From: Halobacteriovoraceae bacterium
GTDB lineage: Bacteria > Bdellovibrionota > Bacteriovoracia > Bacteriovoracales > Bacteriovoracaceae
Direction of reading: 5' to 3'
Assembly: GCA_018663815.1 (NCBI GenBank)
Contig: JABJPQ010000712.1
Coordinates: 1 to 6,990, forward strand
DNA: 6,990 nucleotides
Shown: one piece after another, positions 1-6,594 of the stretch
Layout: the number at the start of each line of letters is the position of its first letter
Numbering within the stretch: position 1 is the stretch's first letter
Translations under genes and position numbers: made by a program
The notes under the pieces: model-generated
The model's database searches: none
Told to the model about the DNA's origin: nothing
Seen by the model: only the letters and a program-made list of their open reading frames with translations

Positions 1-66
1 CCAGCACCCGCGACATCAGGTCCCCCACCAGCACCCGCGACATCAGGTCCACCGCCAGCACGAGCG
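1..66. repeat. 27-bp in-frame tandem repeat encoding GGGPDVAGA
   Basis: Two full copies of a 27-bp unit (1-27 and 28-54) differ only at the last few bases (cccca versus caccg). A third, diverged partial copy (55-66) follows. The unit is much richer in GC than the surrounding DNA. Because it is a multiple of three, each copy adds nine residues, GGGPDVAGA, to the C-terminal part of the minus-strand secreted protein. The array touches the window edge and may continue beyond it, so the copy number is a minimum. Such Gly/Ala/Pro/Asp repeats usually make flexible stalks or linkers; that role is inferred here. Confidence 0.85.
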
Positions 67-1073
67 ATTTCTAAACCCGAACCCAAATTCAAGTGTTTAC
101 TCTCAGCTTTCAGCTGACATCGATAGATCGCGCTATCTTGTTCAATAACATTATAATTATTAGAATTTATTAACCGGAACTCAATTCCCTGAAAAGAAAG
201 AGTACTCGTCTTTAGACTTAAACGAACTTGATCTTGCCAACAAAAAAGCTCTTTCATTGAGAAGTTAGTATCCAGCTCAACTAGATCACTCATGACATCA
301 CTAGCGTAGAAACAGCCGCTTGAAACATGAGAGGGGTTTTGCTGATAATCATTTATAGTGGCCTTAATTGCTCCCCACAACTGAGGAAAAGGAATAGCGG
401 CCCCGCGATTAATAAAATAGTGCAAGTTTGACTTAGAGTTAAACCTCTCACTATATCCTGAAATCATACCTGCAATCTGATAGTCCCCATTTTTTTGTTT
501 AATCGTGACTGCAGAGCCCTCCATGCCTCCTTCTGCTCCAATAAATACTAAACTAGAGTTAAAGCCTGGCAGGGCATTATGTCCCTTAAAGTTAAAAAAC
601 TGAACGACTCCATCTGTAATCTCAGTTAAACTCTTACCGTTTTCTATAAAGCTAGACCAGAATCCAACCGAATGACTTTTATCTAGTCCATCATAAATCT
701 TTTGTCTGGTAACTAACTTGTATCGTTTATCTAACCTGACTGCTTTTTTTAATTTCCACAATGAAAAGTTGCGAATTTGATCATTTGCAACTAACTTGAT
801 TGATTCTGACCCAACTTTTTCTCCATTCCTATAAAGATAAATAGTTTTTGATGCCAAATTTACTTTATCTAAACTAGTTGTTACGGCGAAGTAATCTCCC
901 TTGCTCTTTTCAAATATAATTGCAGATTGTAAGCTTGAACCCAGCTTTAACATGGCCATAGGTACAACAGGTAGATCGACCTTTGTAAATGCTACTTGAG
1001 TGCACAGTAAAGTCAGCAAAATCAATAGTGTAGAAATCTTTTTAAAATAATTAACTCGTTGCATAAAAGCCAT
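1..1073 (-). CDS. Secreted trypsin-fold protein with degenerate catalytic triad and Gly-rich C-terminal repeats (partial, C-terminus off left edge)
   Basis: An open frame of 357 codons starts at ATG 1073 and has no stop before the left edge. An AGAGAG Shine-Dalgarno lies 8 nt upstream of this ATG. The second ATG, at codon 4, has none, so the first is preferred. Residues 1 to about 30 form a signal peptide: KK at 11-12, then the hydrophobic run STLLILLTLLCTQVAF. C24 lacks a proper lipobox, so export rather than lipidation is likely. Residues 45-240 follow the order of a trypsin/HtrA-like fold: YFAVTTSLD (61-69) sits where the TAAH block should be, RNFSLWKL (101-108) where RDLALLKL should be, and GGMEGSAVT (182-190) where GDSGGP should be. 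GDYQIAGMIS and INRGAAIPF then match the closing strands. No His occurs in residues 50-95, Asp is replaced by Asn102, and Ser aligns with Glu185, so catalysis is unlikely. Residues 245-335 hold three cysteines (254, 278, 319) in an unrecognised domain, followed by GGGPDVAGA repeats. It is probably co-transcribed with the secreted gene upstream. Confidence 0.85.
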   Translation of the reverse strand, partial: MAFMQRVNYFKKISTLLILLTLLCTQVAFTKVDLPVVPMAMLKLGSSLQSAIIFEKSKGDYFAVTTSLDKVNLASKTIYLYRNGEKVGSESIKLVANDQIRNFSLWKLKKAVRLDKRYKLVTRQKIYDGLDKSHSVGFWSSFIENGKSLTEITDGVVQFFNFKGHNALPGFNSSLVFIGAEGGMEGSAVTIKQKNGDYQIAGMISGYSERFNSKSNLHYFINRGAAIPFPQLWGAIKATINDYQQNPSHVSSGCFYASDVMSDLVELDTNFSMKELFCWQDQVRLSLKTSTLSFQGIEFRLINSNNYNVIEQDSAIYRCQLKAESKHLNLGSGLEIARAGGGPDVAGAGGGPDVAGA

Positions 1074-1130
1074 TATATACACTCTCTTTTCTGTTAATAC
1101 TATAATCTTTTAAGTAGGTATTCTTTATAT

Positions 1131-1156
1131 GCCTATACGTTAAAAAAGGTATGGGC
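1131..1156. other. Imperfect inverted repeat between the two secreted-protein genes
   Basis: GCCTATAC (1131-1138) and GTATGGGC (1149-1156) form an 8-bp stem around a 10-nt loop. The stem has one G-U wobble in plus-strand RNA and one A-C mismatch in minus-strand RNA. It lies 17 bp beyond the stop codon of the upstream gene, inside the 99-bp gap. No U-run follows on the minus strand, so it is not a convincing intrinsic terminator. It could be an RNA processing or stability element, or chance. Nothing else clear was found in this gap besides the Shine-Dalgarno of the downstream gene. Confidence 0.3.
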
Positions 1157-1172
1157 AAATAAAAGCTTTCCC

Positions 1173-3305
1173 TTAAAAATCCCTGTTATCCATGAGCTGA
1201 ATCACCATCTGAGAATTAAAGGAAAGTTGAAAATCCTTAATTGATTGCATTGATACAGCGGCAGGGTTTTGTCCTAACATATCTGATGCTTGAACTAAGA
1301 CTGAACTATAAAAACGTTCAGCTTCAGGATAGACCATACCAATAAATCGAGGTTCACGTTCATCAAAAGGATCTACATCAAATTGAGCTTTTGGTTTACC
1401 AAGTTTCTTCCACTTGTACTTGGTGTTAACCAACTGCTTTAGCGTCGTATTATATTGCTTTGTTTTTTGAAGCAGACTTTGCCCCACCAAAATTTGGGGA
1501 ATAGAAGAATATTGACGGAACTCATCTTCCAGAACAATTTGAACCTGTGTTAAGCCTTTACGAATATCTTCAAATTGATTTTCAATATCCGCTCTTAAAT
1601 AATATTTTGCAAGATCTAAACTTCCAATCGATATTTGAAGTTGCTTAAAGTTATCATCAAGTCGAGCAATAACTCTACGATTCTCTTCTCCACGCTCTAG
1701 AGATATTTCACGTAAAATCTCTTCCACTAAGTGACGTCTACCATCCTCATACATGGCCATCAACACTTGCAATATTTCGGTAAAAGGATTTTCTGCTTTT
1801 TCTTGAATATTTTCAATTCTTTTTTTGGCTTGAAAGCTACTGTAACCAGCGATCTTACTGATTTCTTTTGCAACGAAATCATCACTATTTAACGTCTCTG
1901 CTCGACGTGATTTAATTAACATATCAGCAATGTTTTTTTCATTACTTTTTGAAACCTTTGCTAAAGTTTGCACGAATACAGACTCCATCGATTGAACACG
2001 ACCAGCAATAAGATTAAAAGAAAGCTTAAGTAAATCACGATTTTTTTGATCCAGAATGGGTTTATTTAAAAACATATTATATGTATGAAAAAGGCCGCTT
2101 AAAGCTTGATTACTTGTTGAGTAACGACGAAAGACACTTCCCTCGTGTACTCGAGAATATGCACTCTCAATATGATTTTTAAGCTCTTGCATTAAAAAAG
2201 AATAATTTTTTTTCGCCGATTTTTTAAGATTTACTAATTCTTTTTTAGTATATTCCAACTGCTGTTTAAAATAACTTAAAACTGCTTGATCATTCACATC
2301 CTCATATTCCCAACCATCAAAAGAAACTTCAAATACCTGAAAGGTTGCTTGCCTAGTATCGCCATACTCCTTTTGTATTTTTCGTAGTTGATCATTTCGG
2401 CCTATTAATAAATTTTGCAACGCTTGAGCCTCCGCAGAACGAACAGCTTGTTGAATATCATGAACGGCTTTGGTAATTCGTTTACGCGAGCGAAACATAA
2501 ACCCATCGAATGAGCTATTATCATAATCAGATGACTCAGATAAGCGAACTAAGCCATCAGTTGCTCTAATTGGAATATATATCATTGAGTTAACCTTACT
2601 ACTTGAATAACTAGAGTTGCTTTGCCTCCTCAAGCCATTGGGAGAAAAAAGGTCAAAAGATTTACTTTTATTTGAGGAGCGAGCAACTCGCTCGATAATT
2701 CTAACTTCAGCCTCGAGGGGATCAATTCCAAGGTTCAATTCACCATTAGAGTTTATTCGTATAATCTCTTTTAAGTCCATCAAGTTAATACGATAAGTAA
2801 CATTCCCTGATTTTGAATTTTTACCAAACAGGTTAAACTTTGAACGAGTAGTATATTTGGCTGACAACTTTGCATACACTTTAACTTTATGCATTTTATG
2901 GAAAAGAGCATCCAAATCTAGATCTGAATTTAAAATACGAATATTTCTTTCTAGTTGAGTATGAATTGACTGAATTGTCTGCACATCCATATTTAGACCT
3001 TCGATGTTTTCCTCATCATCTACGAGTGCCTTAGTTAACCGAAGCGCACCATCAAAATCACCTCGCCATGCTTTCATCAATGCATAGTTAAGAGCACCTT
3101 CACTATCTTTATGAAGTTGCCCTCCCCTTAGGCTTTCTTCGTATGTATTAATTAAGTCAAGGACTGCTGTCCTTGTTTCCAAACTCTTTGCGCGAAGCAG
3201 TGCGCTTTGCAATACGCTCAAGTCGTAAGTTGCAGCATGACCAGCAATACTAAAAAAAACTAACAACACTAAGCTACTTCCTAGCCTTTTAATTACATTT
3301 TTCAT
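1173..3305 (-). CDS. Secreted, mostly helical 710-residue protein of unknown function
   Basis: I do not recognise this family. The start is secure: AGGAGG sits 6 nt before the ATG, and the protein begins with a classic Sec signal peptide (KNVIKR, then a hydrophobic core LVLLVFFSIAG) with likely cleavage at GHA-A near residue 24. No lipobox or later membrane segment is visible, so the mature protein should be periplasmic or exported. Residues 65-98 resemble a single degenerate TPR-like helix pair. Residues 135-275 are rich in Ser/Asn and likely beta strands (for example VKVYAKLSAKY and MIYIPIRATDG). Residues 275-630 are long charged amphipathic helices, probably including coiled coil. Residues 635-665 are Pro/aromatic rich (DPFDEREPRF). 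I see no cysteine and no catalytic motif. It lies 99 bp upstream of the secreted trypsin-fold gene on the same strand, which suggests an operon and related jobs. It diverges from the STAND regulator gene. Confidence 0.9.
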   Translation of the reverse strand: MKNVIKRLGSSLVLLVFFSIAGHAATYDLSVLQSALLRAKSLETRTAVLDLINTYEESLRGGQLHKDSEGALNYALMKAWRGDFDGALRLTKALVDDEENIEGLNMDVQTIQSIHTQLERNIRILNSDLDLDALFHKMHKVKVYAKLSAKYTTRSKFNLFGKNSKSGNVTYRINLMDLKEIIRINSNGELNLGIDPLEAEVRIIERVARSSNKSKSFDLFSPNGLRRQSNSSYSSSKVNSMIYIPIRATDGLVRLSESSDYDNSSFDGFMFRSRKRITKAVHDIQQAVRSAEAQALQNLLIGRNDQLRKIQKEYGDTRQATFQVFEVSFDGWEYEDVNDQAVLSYFKQQLEYTKKELVNLKKSAKKNYSFLMQELKNHIESAYSRVHEGSVFRRYSTSNQALSGLFHTYNMFLNKPILDQKNRDLLKLSFNLIAGRVQSMESVFVQTLAKVSKSNEKNIADMLIKSRRAETLNSDDFVAKEISKIAGYSSFQAKKRIENIQEKAENPFTEILQVLMAMYEDGRRHLVEEILREISLERGEENRRVIARLDDNFKQLQISIGSLDLAKYYLRADIENQFEDIRKGLTQVQIVLEDEFRQYSSIPQILVGQSLLQKTKQYNTTLKQLVNTKYKWKKLGKPKAQFDVDPFDEREPRFIGMVYPEAERFYSSVLVQASDMLGQNPAAVSMQSIKDFQLSFNSQMVIQLMDNRDF

Positions 3306-3310
3306 CTAAA

Positions 3311-3316
3311 ACCTCC
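3311..3316 (-). promoter_or_regulatory. Strong Shine-Dalgarno of the 710-residue secreted protein
   Basis: The minus strand reads AGGAGGTTTTAGATG, giving a full-consensus AGGAGG six bases before the start codon. It is the strongest ribosome-binding site in the window and contrasts with the absence of one at the divergent regulator gene. Confidence 0.8.
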
Positions 3317-3483
3317 TATTGGTTTTGTCTTTTATTAGAACAACTGCACCTTACACAGATCGCCGCCAAGACTCAATGCACAATACCTTACATTTCTCAA
3401 CACAAATAGTTAATAATTTCGGACAGTTAAAGGATTGTTTTATATGGACTTACAAATTAGTATATTTAATAATAACATTACAC

Positions 3484-3489
3484 TATAAT
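3484..3489 (+). promoter_or_regulatory. Candidate -10 box (TATAAT) for the STAND regulator gene
   Basis: A perfect TATAAT lies 62 bp before the regulator start codon, which would give a leader of roughly 55 nt. The hexamer at the right distance upstream, TATATT (3461-3466, 17-bp spacer), is a poor -35, so the promoter may need an activator or may not be real in such AT-rich DNA. Confidence 0.4.
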
Positions 3490-3502
3490 ATCATGTAGAT
3501 AT
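3488..3502. promoter_or_regulatory. Small inverted repeat overlapping the candidate -10 box
   Basis: ATATC and GATAT form perfect 5-bp arms around a 5-bp spacer. The element begins inside the TATAAT box and covers the expected transcription start. Its position is operator-like, which would fit autoregulation, but short AT-rich palindromes arise easily by chance. Confidence 0.25.
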
Positions 3503-3551
3503 AAGACTCACTCTTCATAAGTTAGACTACAAGTGAACCATATATCAAGCT

Positions 3552-6347
3552 ATGAGGTATGATATTTTAAGTGTAAATCAATATTTCTTTGGCCGGGAAA
3601 AGGAGCTTCAGCTTCTCGGACAAGAGATTGAAAAAAAACAACTCGTGGCCATAACAGGGCTCCCCGCAATAGGTAAGTCAGAGCTATCATTACAACTACT
3701 CAATGATCGTGGCGTACTAAACAGTAAGACAACTTTATATCTGCAACTACCAGACTACTTAAACAATAATAGGTTGCTTAACTTAATCAATACCACGCTC
3801 CAAACATCCTTTGAAACTATTGAGCATTGCCTGCTTCATCTAGGTGAAAATTATCTTCACCTTGTTTTTCACAATCTCGACTTTAATCAAAGTGAAGAGT
3901 TTGAACTGTTATTGCAAAAAATGAATCGATACCTAGGGGAATGTACTGTAATAATCACAGTAGACAAAAATATTTTTACGACTTCTAAAAGTGTCTCTGT
4001 TATTAATCTTGACCCTCTCGATTTTGAATTTTTTAAAAATCACTGCCAGCGACATTTAAAAAAAAACCTTAGCAGTGAACAACTACATAAACTCTATCAA
4101 CTAACCAAGGGATTACCATACTTAATACAAAAGTATATCTCACAAATAAACTATTTTTTTCAACTGCAACAGAAACAAATTAATCATGAACTATTGAATG
4201 AGTTTAATTTAAAAGAACTCGCAATTATATTGGAGTTACTTGAGATCAAATGGTCACTGTCTCACTGGGAGAACTTAGCTAAACAGCTAGCGTATAATAG
4301 AGAATATCAACAAAGCTATCAGGTTTGTATCAAATTTAGCGTTCAACCTTTTTTTGATGTTTATCAAAATTTTAATCTCTATTATCTAGGTGATTATGAA
4401 ACTGTTTTAAACAACACTTTAAAAAATATCAAAAGGTACTCCACAAAAAAAGAAATATTAGCTCTTAATTATTCTATTCGTGGTCTTGCCTTGCTTAGTA
4501 CAAATAGTCCACAAGAAGCACTCGAGTGTCAAAAAAAATCGTTGTCCTTGTCTATTCAAGTGCAAGACAAAGATCTGATTGGACAATCCTATTGGTGTCT
4601 CTCTTTTGTATATTTTAGGTTAAGCCAATATAAGCCAGCTAAGAAATTCATCTTACTGGCGATACAGTATCTAGAATCATCCCAAGGCTTTTACTACCTT
4701 GGTTTTTCTTACTTAAATGCATTTGCAGTTGAAGCACAACTCAAAAACTACCAAGAAGCTCAAGTGTATCTTGAAAAGACGAAACAACTTACGAGAAACT
4801 ACCATAATTTTTATATCTATTCTGCCTATCTTCGTAATCAAGCTTGGCTTTCTTCCTATAATGGAGACCTACAACAAGCAATAGAACTATACAAAAACAG
4901 TGCTCAACTATTAGCCAGTAATCCAAAAAATAATGATTATATCATCTCAAGAATTGCTTTAGCTGAAATTTACTTAGTTGAGAACAGACTCAAAGATACA
5001 AACATAATTATTCAAGATTTAAAACTGACAATCTCTAGTCAAAATCATGTTTTATTCAGTAGAGTTCAGAATCTAGAAATAAGTTTTTATCTGCAAACCA
5101 AGGATGTAAATAAAGCAGAAGAGATCCACTTATCAACAAAAAACATTAATTCTTATTCCCCTACAGATCGAATTGAACGAGAACTACAGTTAGCGGAGAT
5201 AGCTCTTTTCAAAAATGAGATACACAAAGCTAGTCATCACATTTATTTTGTAGAGAATATTTTCAAGAAAAATAATATTTCTCCCTATTATTACAACTAT
5301 CCCATAATCAAATCAAAATACTACAGTTTATTTAATATCCAATTACAAACAGACTGGATCAGTGAAGTAGAATCTTATTGCAAACATAAAATTGAAAATA
5401 GTAAAATCCTTCTTTTTACTTATGAAATATTAATTTTATTACACATCAAGCGACGTAAATTCAAACAAGCATCTGAAATACTAGAACAAGCAAAAAAGGT
5501 TGCAATAGGAGGTAAGTACACTCACCTTACATGCGTCTTTGAATTACTAGATATCCTAGTACGATTCCATCAGCATCAAAAAATCCACCTCCCAAATAAC
5601 AGAGACAAATATTCAAGGTTCTACCAGGTGATTTATCTATTCTTAGAACATCGTAACAGTGATCAATCAAGATTTCGAGATAAGTACAATCAACTATGTA
5701 TGTATGAAAAAAATCTCGTATCTTCCATCTTACCTTTAACATCAGAATCCTTACCTGTAATGATTAAATCAAATTCAAAGTTATTATCCCACGAAGAGTT
5801 TCAAGTCATTATCAAGAAAAACAGTTATCAACTCTTTTTTGACGAACAAAAGAATATTATTCGAAACCATGTAAAAGAAGAAGTAAAACTCAAAAAAGAT
5901 GGTCCCCTATACGAGTTACTTAAACTATTTTGTACCTCCTACCCACATTCATTACCATTGGAGCAAATATACCAATCAGTCTGGGGAGGCGAATATAATC
6001 CTGAAATACACAATACAAAGATCTATACAAGTATTAACCGACTAAGATCATTGATTACGACTAAAGAAAATAAAATTGAAATGATTATGAATAACTCTGA
6101 GGGTTATGCCCTTAGTGAACGTTGTCAATTTTATTATCTTTTTTGCCCAGACACTGCAACGATCTCTAAAAATTCCCGTAATATATTAAAAATATTTAAC
6201 TCTTCCCTAAGTATATCTTGCAGGGAGGTTATCGCGAATACAGGACTCAATCGATCGAAAGTAAAACGAGAATTAAAAAATTTAGTTGTTCAAGGTATCA
6301 TAAAAAAATCAGGTTTGGGCAAAGGTACAACTTACACTAAGGTTTAA
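3552..6347 (+). CDS. STAND-type NTPase regulator with TPR-like middle, OmpR-type winged helix and C-terminal second winged helix
   Basis: This is most likely a cytoplasmic transcription regulator that senses a signal through a nucleotide-switched NTPase and helical repeats. FFGREKEL (12-19) is a typical STAND entry motif. Walker A is GLPAIGKS (36-43). A Walker B-like strand, LHLVFHNLD (102-110), has His and Asn at the usual acidic positions. TVIITVD (132-138) is the sensor strand, and TKGLPYLIQ (185-193) carries the GLPL-type motif. Residues about 245-700 are repeated helix pairs with TPR-like spacing, for example EALECQKKSLSLSIQ and QAIELYKNSAQLL. Residues about 757-855 match an OmpR/PhoB winged helix (LYELLKLF, IYQSVWGG, IYTSINRLRSLI, GYAL). 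Residues 875-931 form a second winged helix (VIANTGLNRSKVKRELKNL, GLGKGTTY). An in-frame TGA at 3534 and the conserved N-terminus fix the ATG, although no Shine-Dalgarno is visible. The domain order resembles MalT, not AfsR/SARP. It diverges from the secreted operon, which is its plausible target. Confidence 0.9.
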   Translation: MRYDILSVNQYFFGREKELQLLGQEIEKKQLVAITGLPAIGKSELSLQLLNDRGVLNSKTTLYLQLPDYLNNNRLLNLINTTLQTSFETIEHCLLHLGENYLHLVFHNLDFNQSEEFELLLQKMNRYLGECTVIITVDKNIFTTSKSVSVINLDPLDFEFFKNHCQRHLKKNLSSEQLHKLYQLTKGLPYLIQKYISQINYFFQLQQKQINHELLNEFNLKELAIILELLEIKWSLSHWENLAKQLAYNREYQQSYQVCIKFSVQPFFDVYQNFNLYYLGDYETVLNNTLKNIKRYSTKKEILALNYSIRGLALLSTNSPQEALECQKKSLSLSIQVQDKDLIGQSYWCLSFVYFRLSQYKPAKKFILLAIQYLESSQGFYYLGFSYLNAFAVEAQLKNYQEAQVYLEKTKQLTRNYHNFYIYSAYLRNQAWLSSYNGDLQQAIELYKNSAQLLASNPKNNDYIISRIALAEIYLVENRLKDTNIIIQDLKLTISSQNHVLFSRVQNLEISFYLQTKDVNKAEEIHLSTKNINSYSPTDRIERELQLAEIALFKNEIHKASHHIYFVENIFKKNNISPYYYNYPIIKSKYYSLFNIQLQTDWISEVESYCKHKIENSKILLFTYEILILLHIKRRKFKQASEILEQAKKVAIGGKYTHLTCVFELLDILVRFHQHQKIHLPNNRDKYSRFYQVIYLFLEHRNSDQSRFRDKYNQLCMYEKNLVSSILPLTSESLPVMIKSNSKLLSHEEFQVIIKKNSYQLFFDEQKNIIRNHVKEEVKLKKDGPLYELLKLFCTSYPHSLPLEQIYQSVWGGEYNPEIHNTKIYTSINRLRSLITTKENKIEMIMNNSEGYALSERCQFYYLFCPDTATISKNSRNILKIFNSSLSISCREVIANTGLNRSKVKRELKNLVVQGIIKKSGLGKGTTYTKV

Positions 6348-6382
6348 AACAAAGTTAAAAACACCTAAACCAATTCTTTTTT
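6341..6382 (+). terminator. Weak candidate intrinsic terminator after the STAND regulator
   Basis: GGTTTA (6341-6346) can pair with TAAACC (6366-6371) around a 19-nt A-rich loop. The T-rich run TTCTTTTTT (6374-6382) follows. The stem is short and AT-rich and overlaps the stop codons of the two convergent genes. The U-run supports termination of plus-strand transcription, but the hairpin itself is weak. Confidence 0.35.
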
Positions 6383-6593
6383 CATAATATGATTAGTAAA
6401 ATCAAAGCCCATCTTCTGATATAAATTGATTGCAATCGTATTATGTCCAAAGACATGCAATCCAATACTAGTAAGTTTTAACTCTTTAACTTTTTCTTCG
6501 AGCAAGCTCTTACTCTTTAGCATAACTTGGGATCGCTGTTAGTAAATAATTATCAAATTCTACTGCAGTCATTTTTTTTAATTTGAGTGGCAT
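6365..6593 (-). pseudogene. Remnant of a GNAT-family N-acetyltransferase (YycN-like), central part deleted and frameshifted
   Basis: The minus strand reads ATG at 6593 and encodes 27 residues, MPLKLKKMTAVEFDNYLLTA then IPSYAKE, before TAA at 6512-6510. This matches the N-terminus of GNAT proteins such as YycN (LRPMTEEEF..YL...YAEE). A different frame then carries the family's C-terminus up to TAG at 6367-6365: LLEEKVKELKLTSIGLHVF, GHNTIAINLYQKMGF and a final MKKELV. From memory, intact relatives are about 155 residues, so roughly 75-80 central residues are missing, including the acetyl-CoA-binding RGxGxG/A region. The junction lies near 6510-6523, where the stop has formed. A 52-residue ORF from ATG 6523 could still be translated but would lack most of the fold. 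An AGGAG-like site precedes ATG 6593, so the gene was probably translated together with the Hsp20-like gene one base upstream. Confidence 0.8.
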
Positions 6594-6594
6594 G

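Larger units (their letters stand above)
3306..3551. promoter_or_regulatory. Divergent intergenic region between secreted operon and STAND regulator
   Basis: This 246-bp region separates two divergent genes and should carry promoters for both. On the plus side there is a consensus -10 TATAAT and an overlapping small inverted repeat, listed separately. The short word AGACT occurs at 3504-3508 and 3524-3528, 20 bp apart and in the same orientation. AAGACTCA occurs at 3368-3375 and 3503-3510. These repeats are short enough to be chance, but such spacing suits direct-repeat operators of OmpR-type winged helices. For the minus-strand gene I see only weak promoter candidates. No small ORF, tRNA or riboswitch-like structure was recognised. 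Confidence 0.5.

Noticed and set aside
1..66. A CRISPR array
   Set aside because: The repeats are directly adjacent with no spacers, have a period divisible by three and lie inside a reading frame.
1..1073. A lipoprotein signal in the trypsin-fold protein at Cys24
   Set aside because: The residues before the cysteine are TLL, with Leu at the -1 position, which does not fit a lipobox.
1131..1156. An intrinsic terminator separating the two secreted-protein genes
   Set aside because: The stem has a mismatch on the relevant strand and no U-run follows it.
1579..2904. Possible similarity of the beta-like segment of the 710-residue protein to DUF4230-type proteins
   Set aside because: The resemblance is only a loose pattern of strands and I could not align any diagnostic motif, so no family was assigned.
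5527..5742. A 71-codon minus-strand ORF
   Set aside because: It lies wholly inside the STAND regulator gene, in the antisense frame. It has no ribosome site and no recognisable protein features.
3552..6347. An Avs-type antiphage STAND defence protein
   Set aside because: The C-terminus carries DNA-binding winged helices and no nuclease, protease or other effector domain is visible, so a transcription regulator is the simpler reading.
6365..6523. A standalone 52-residue gene from ATG 6523
   Set aside because: It is the C-terminal end of a GNAT protein, and the matching N-terminus lies just upstream in another frame. It is better described as part of one pseudogene.
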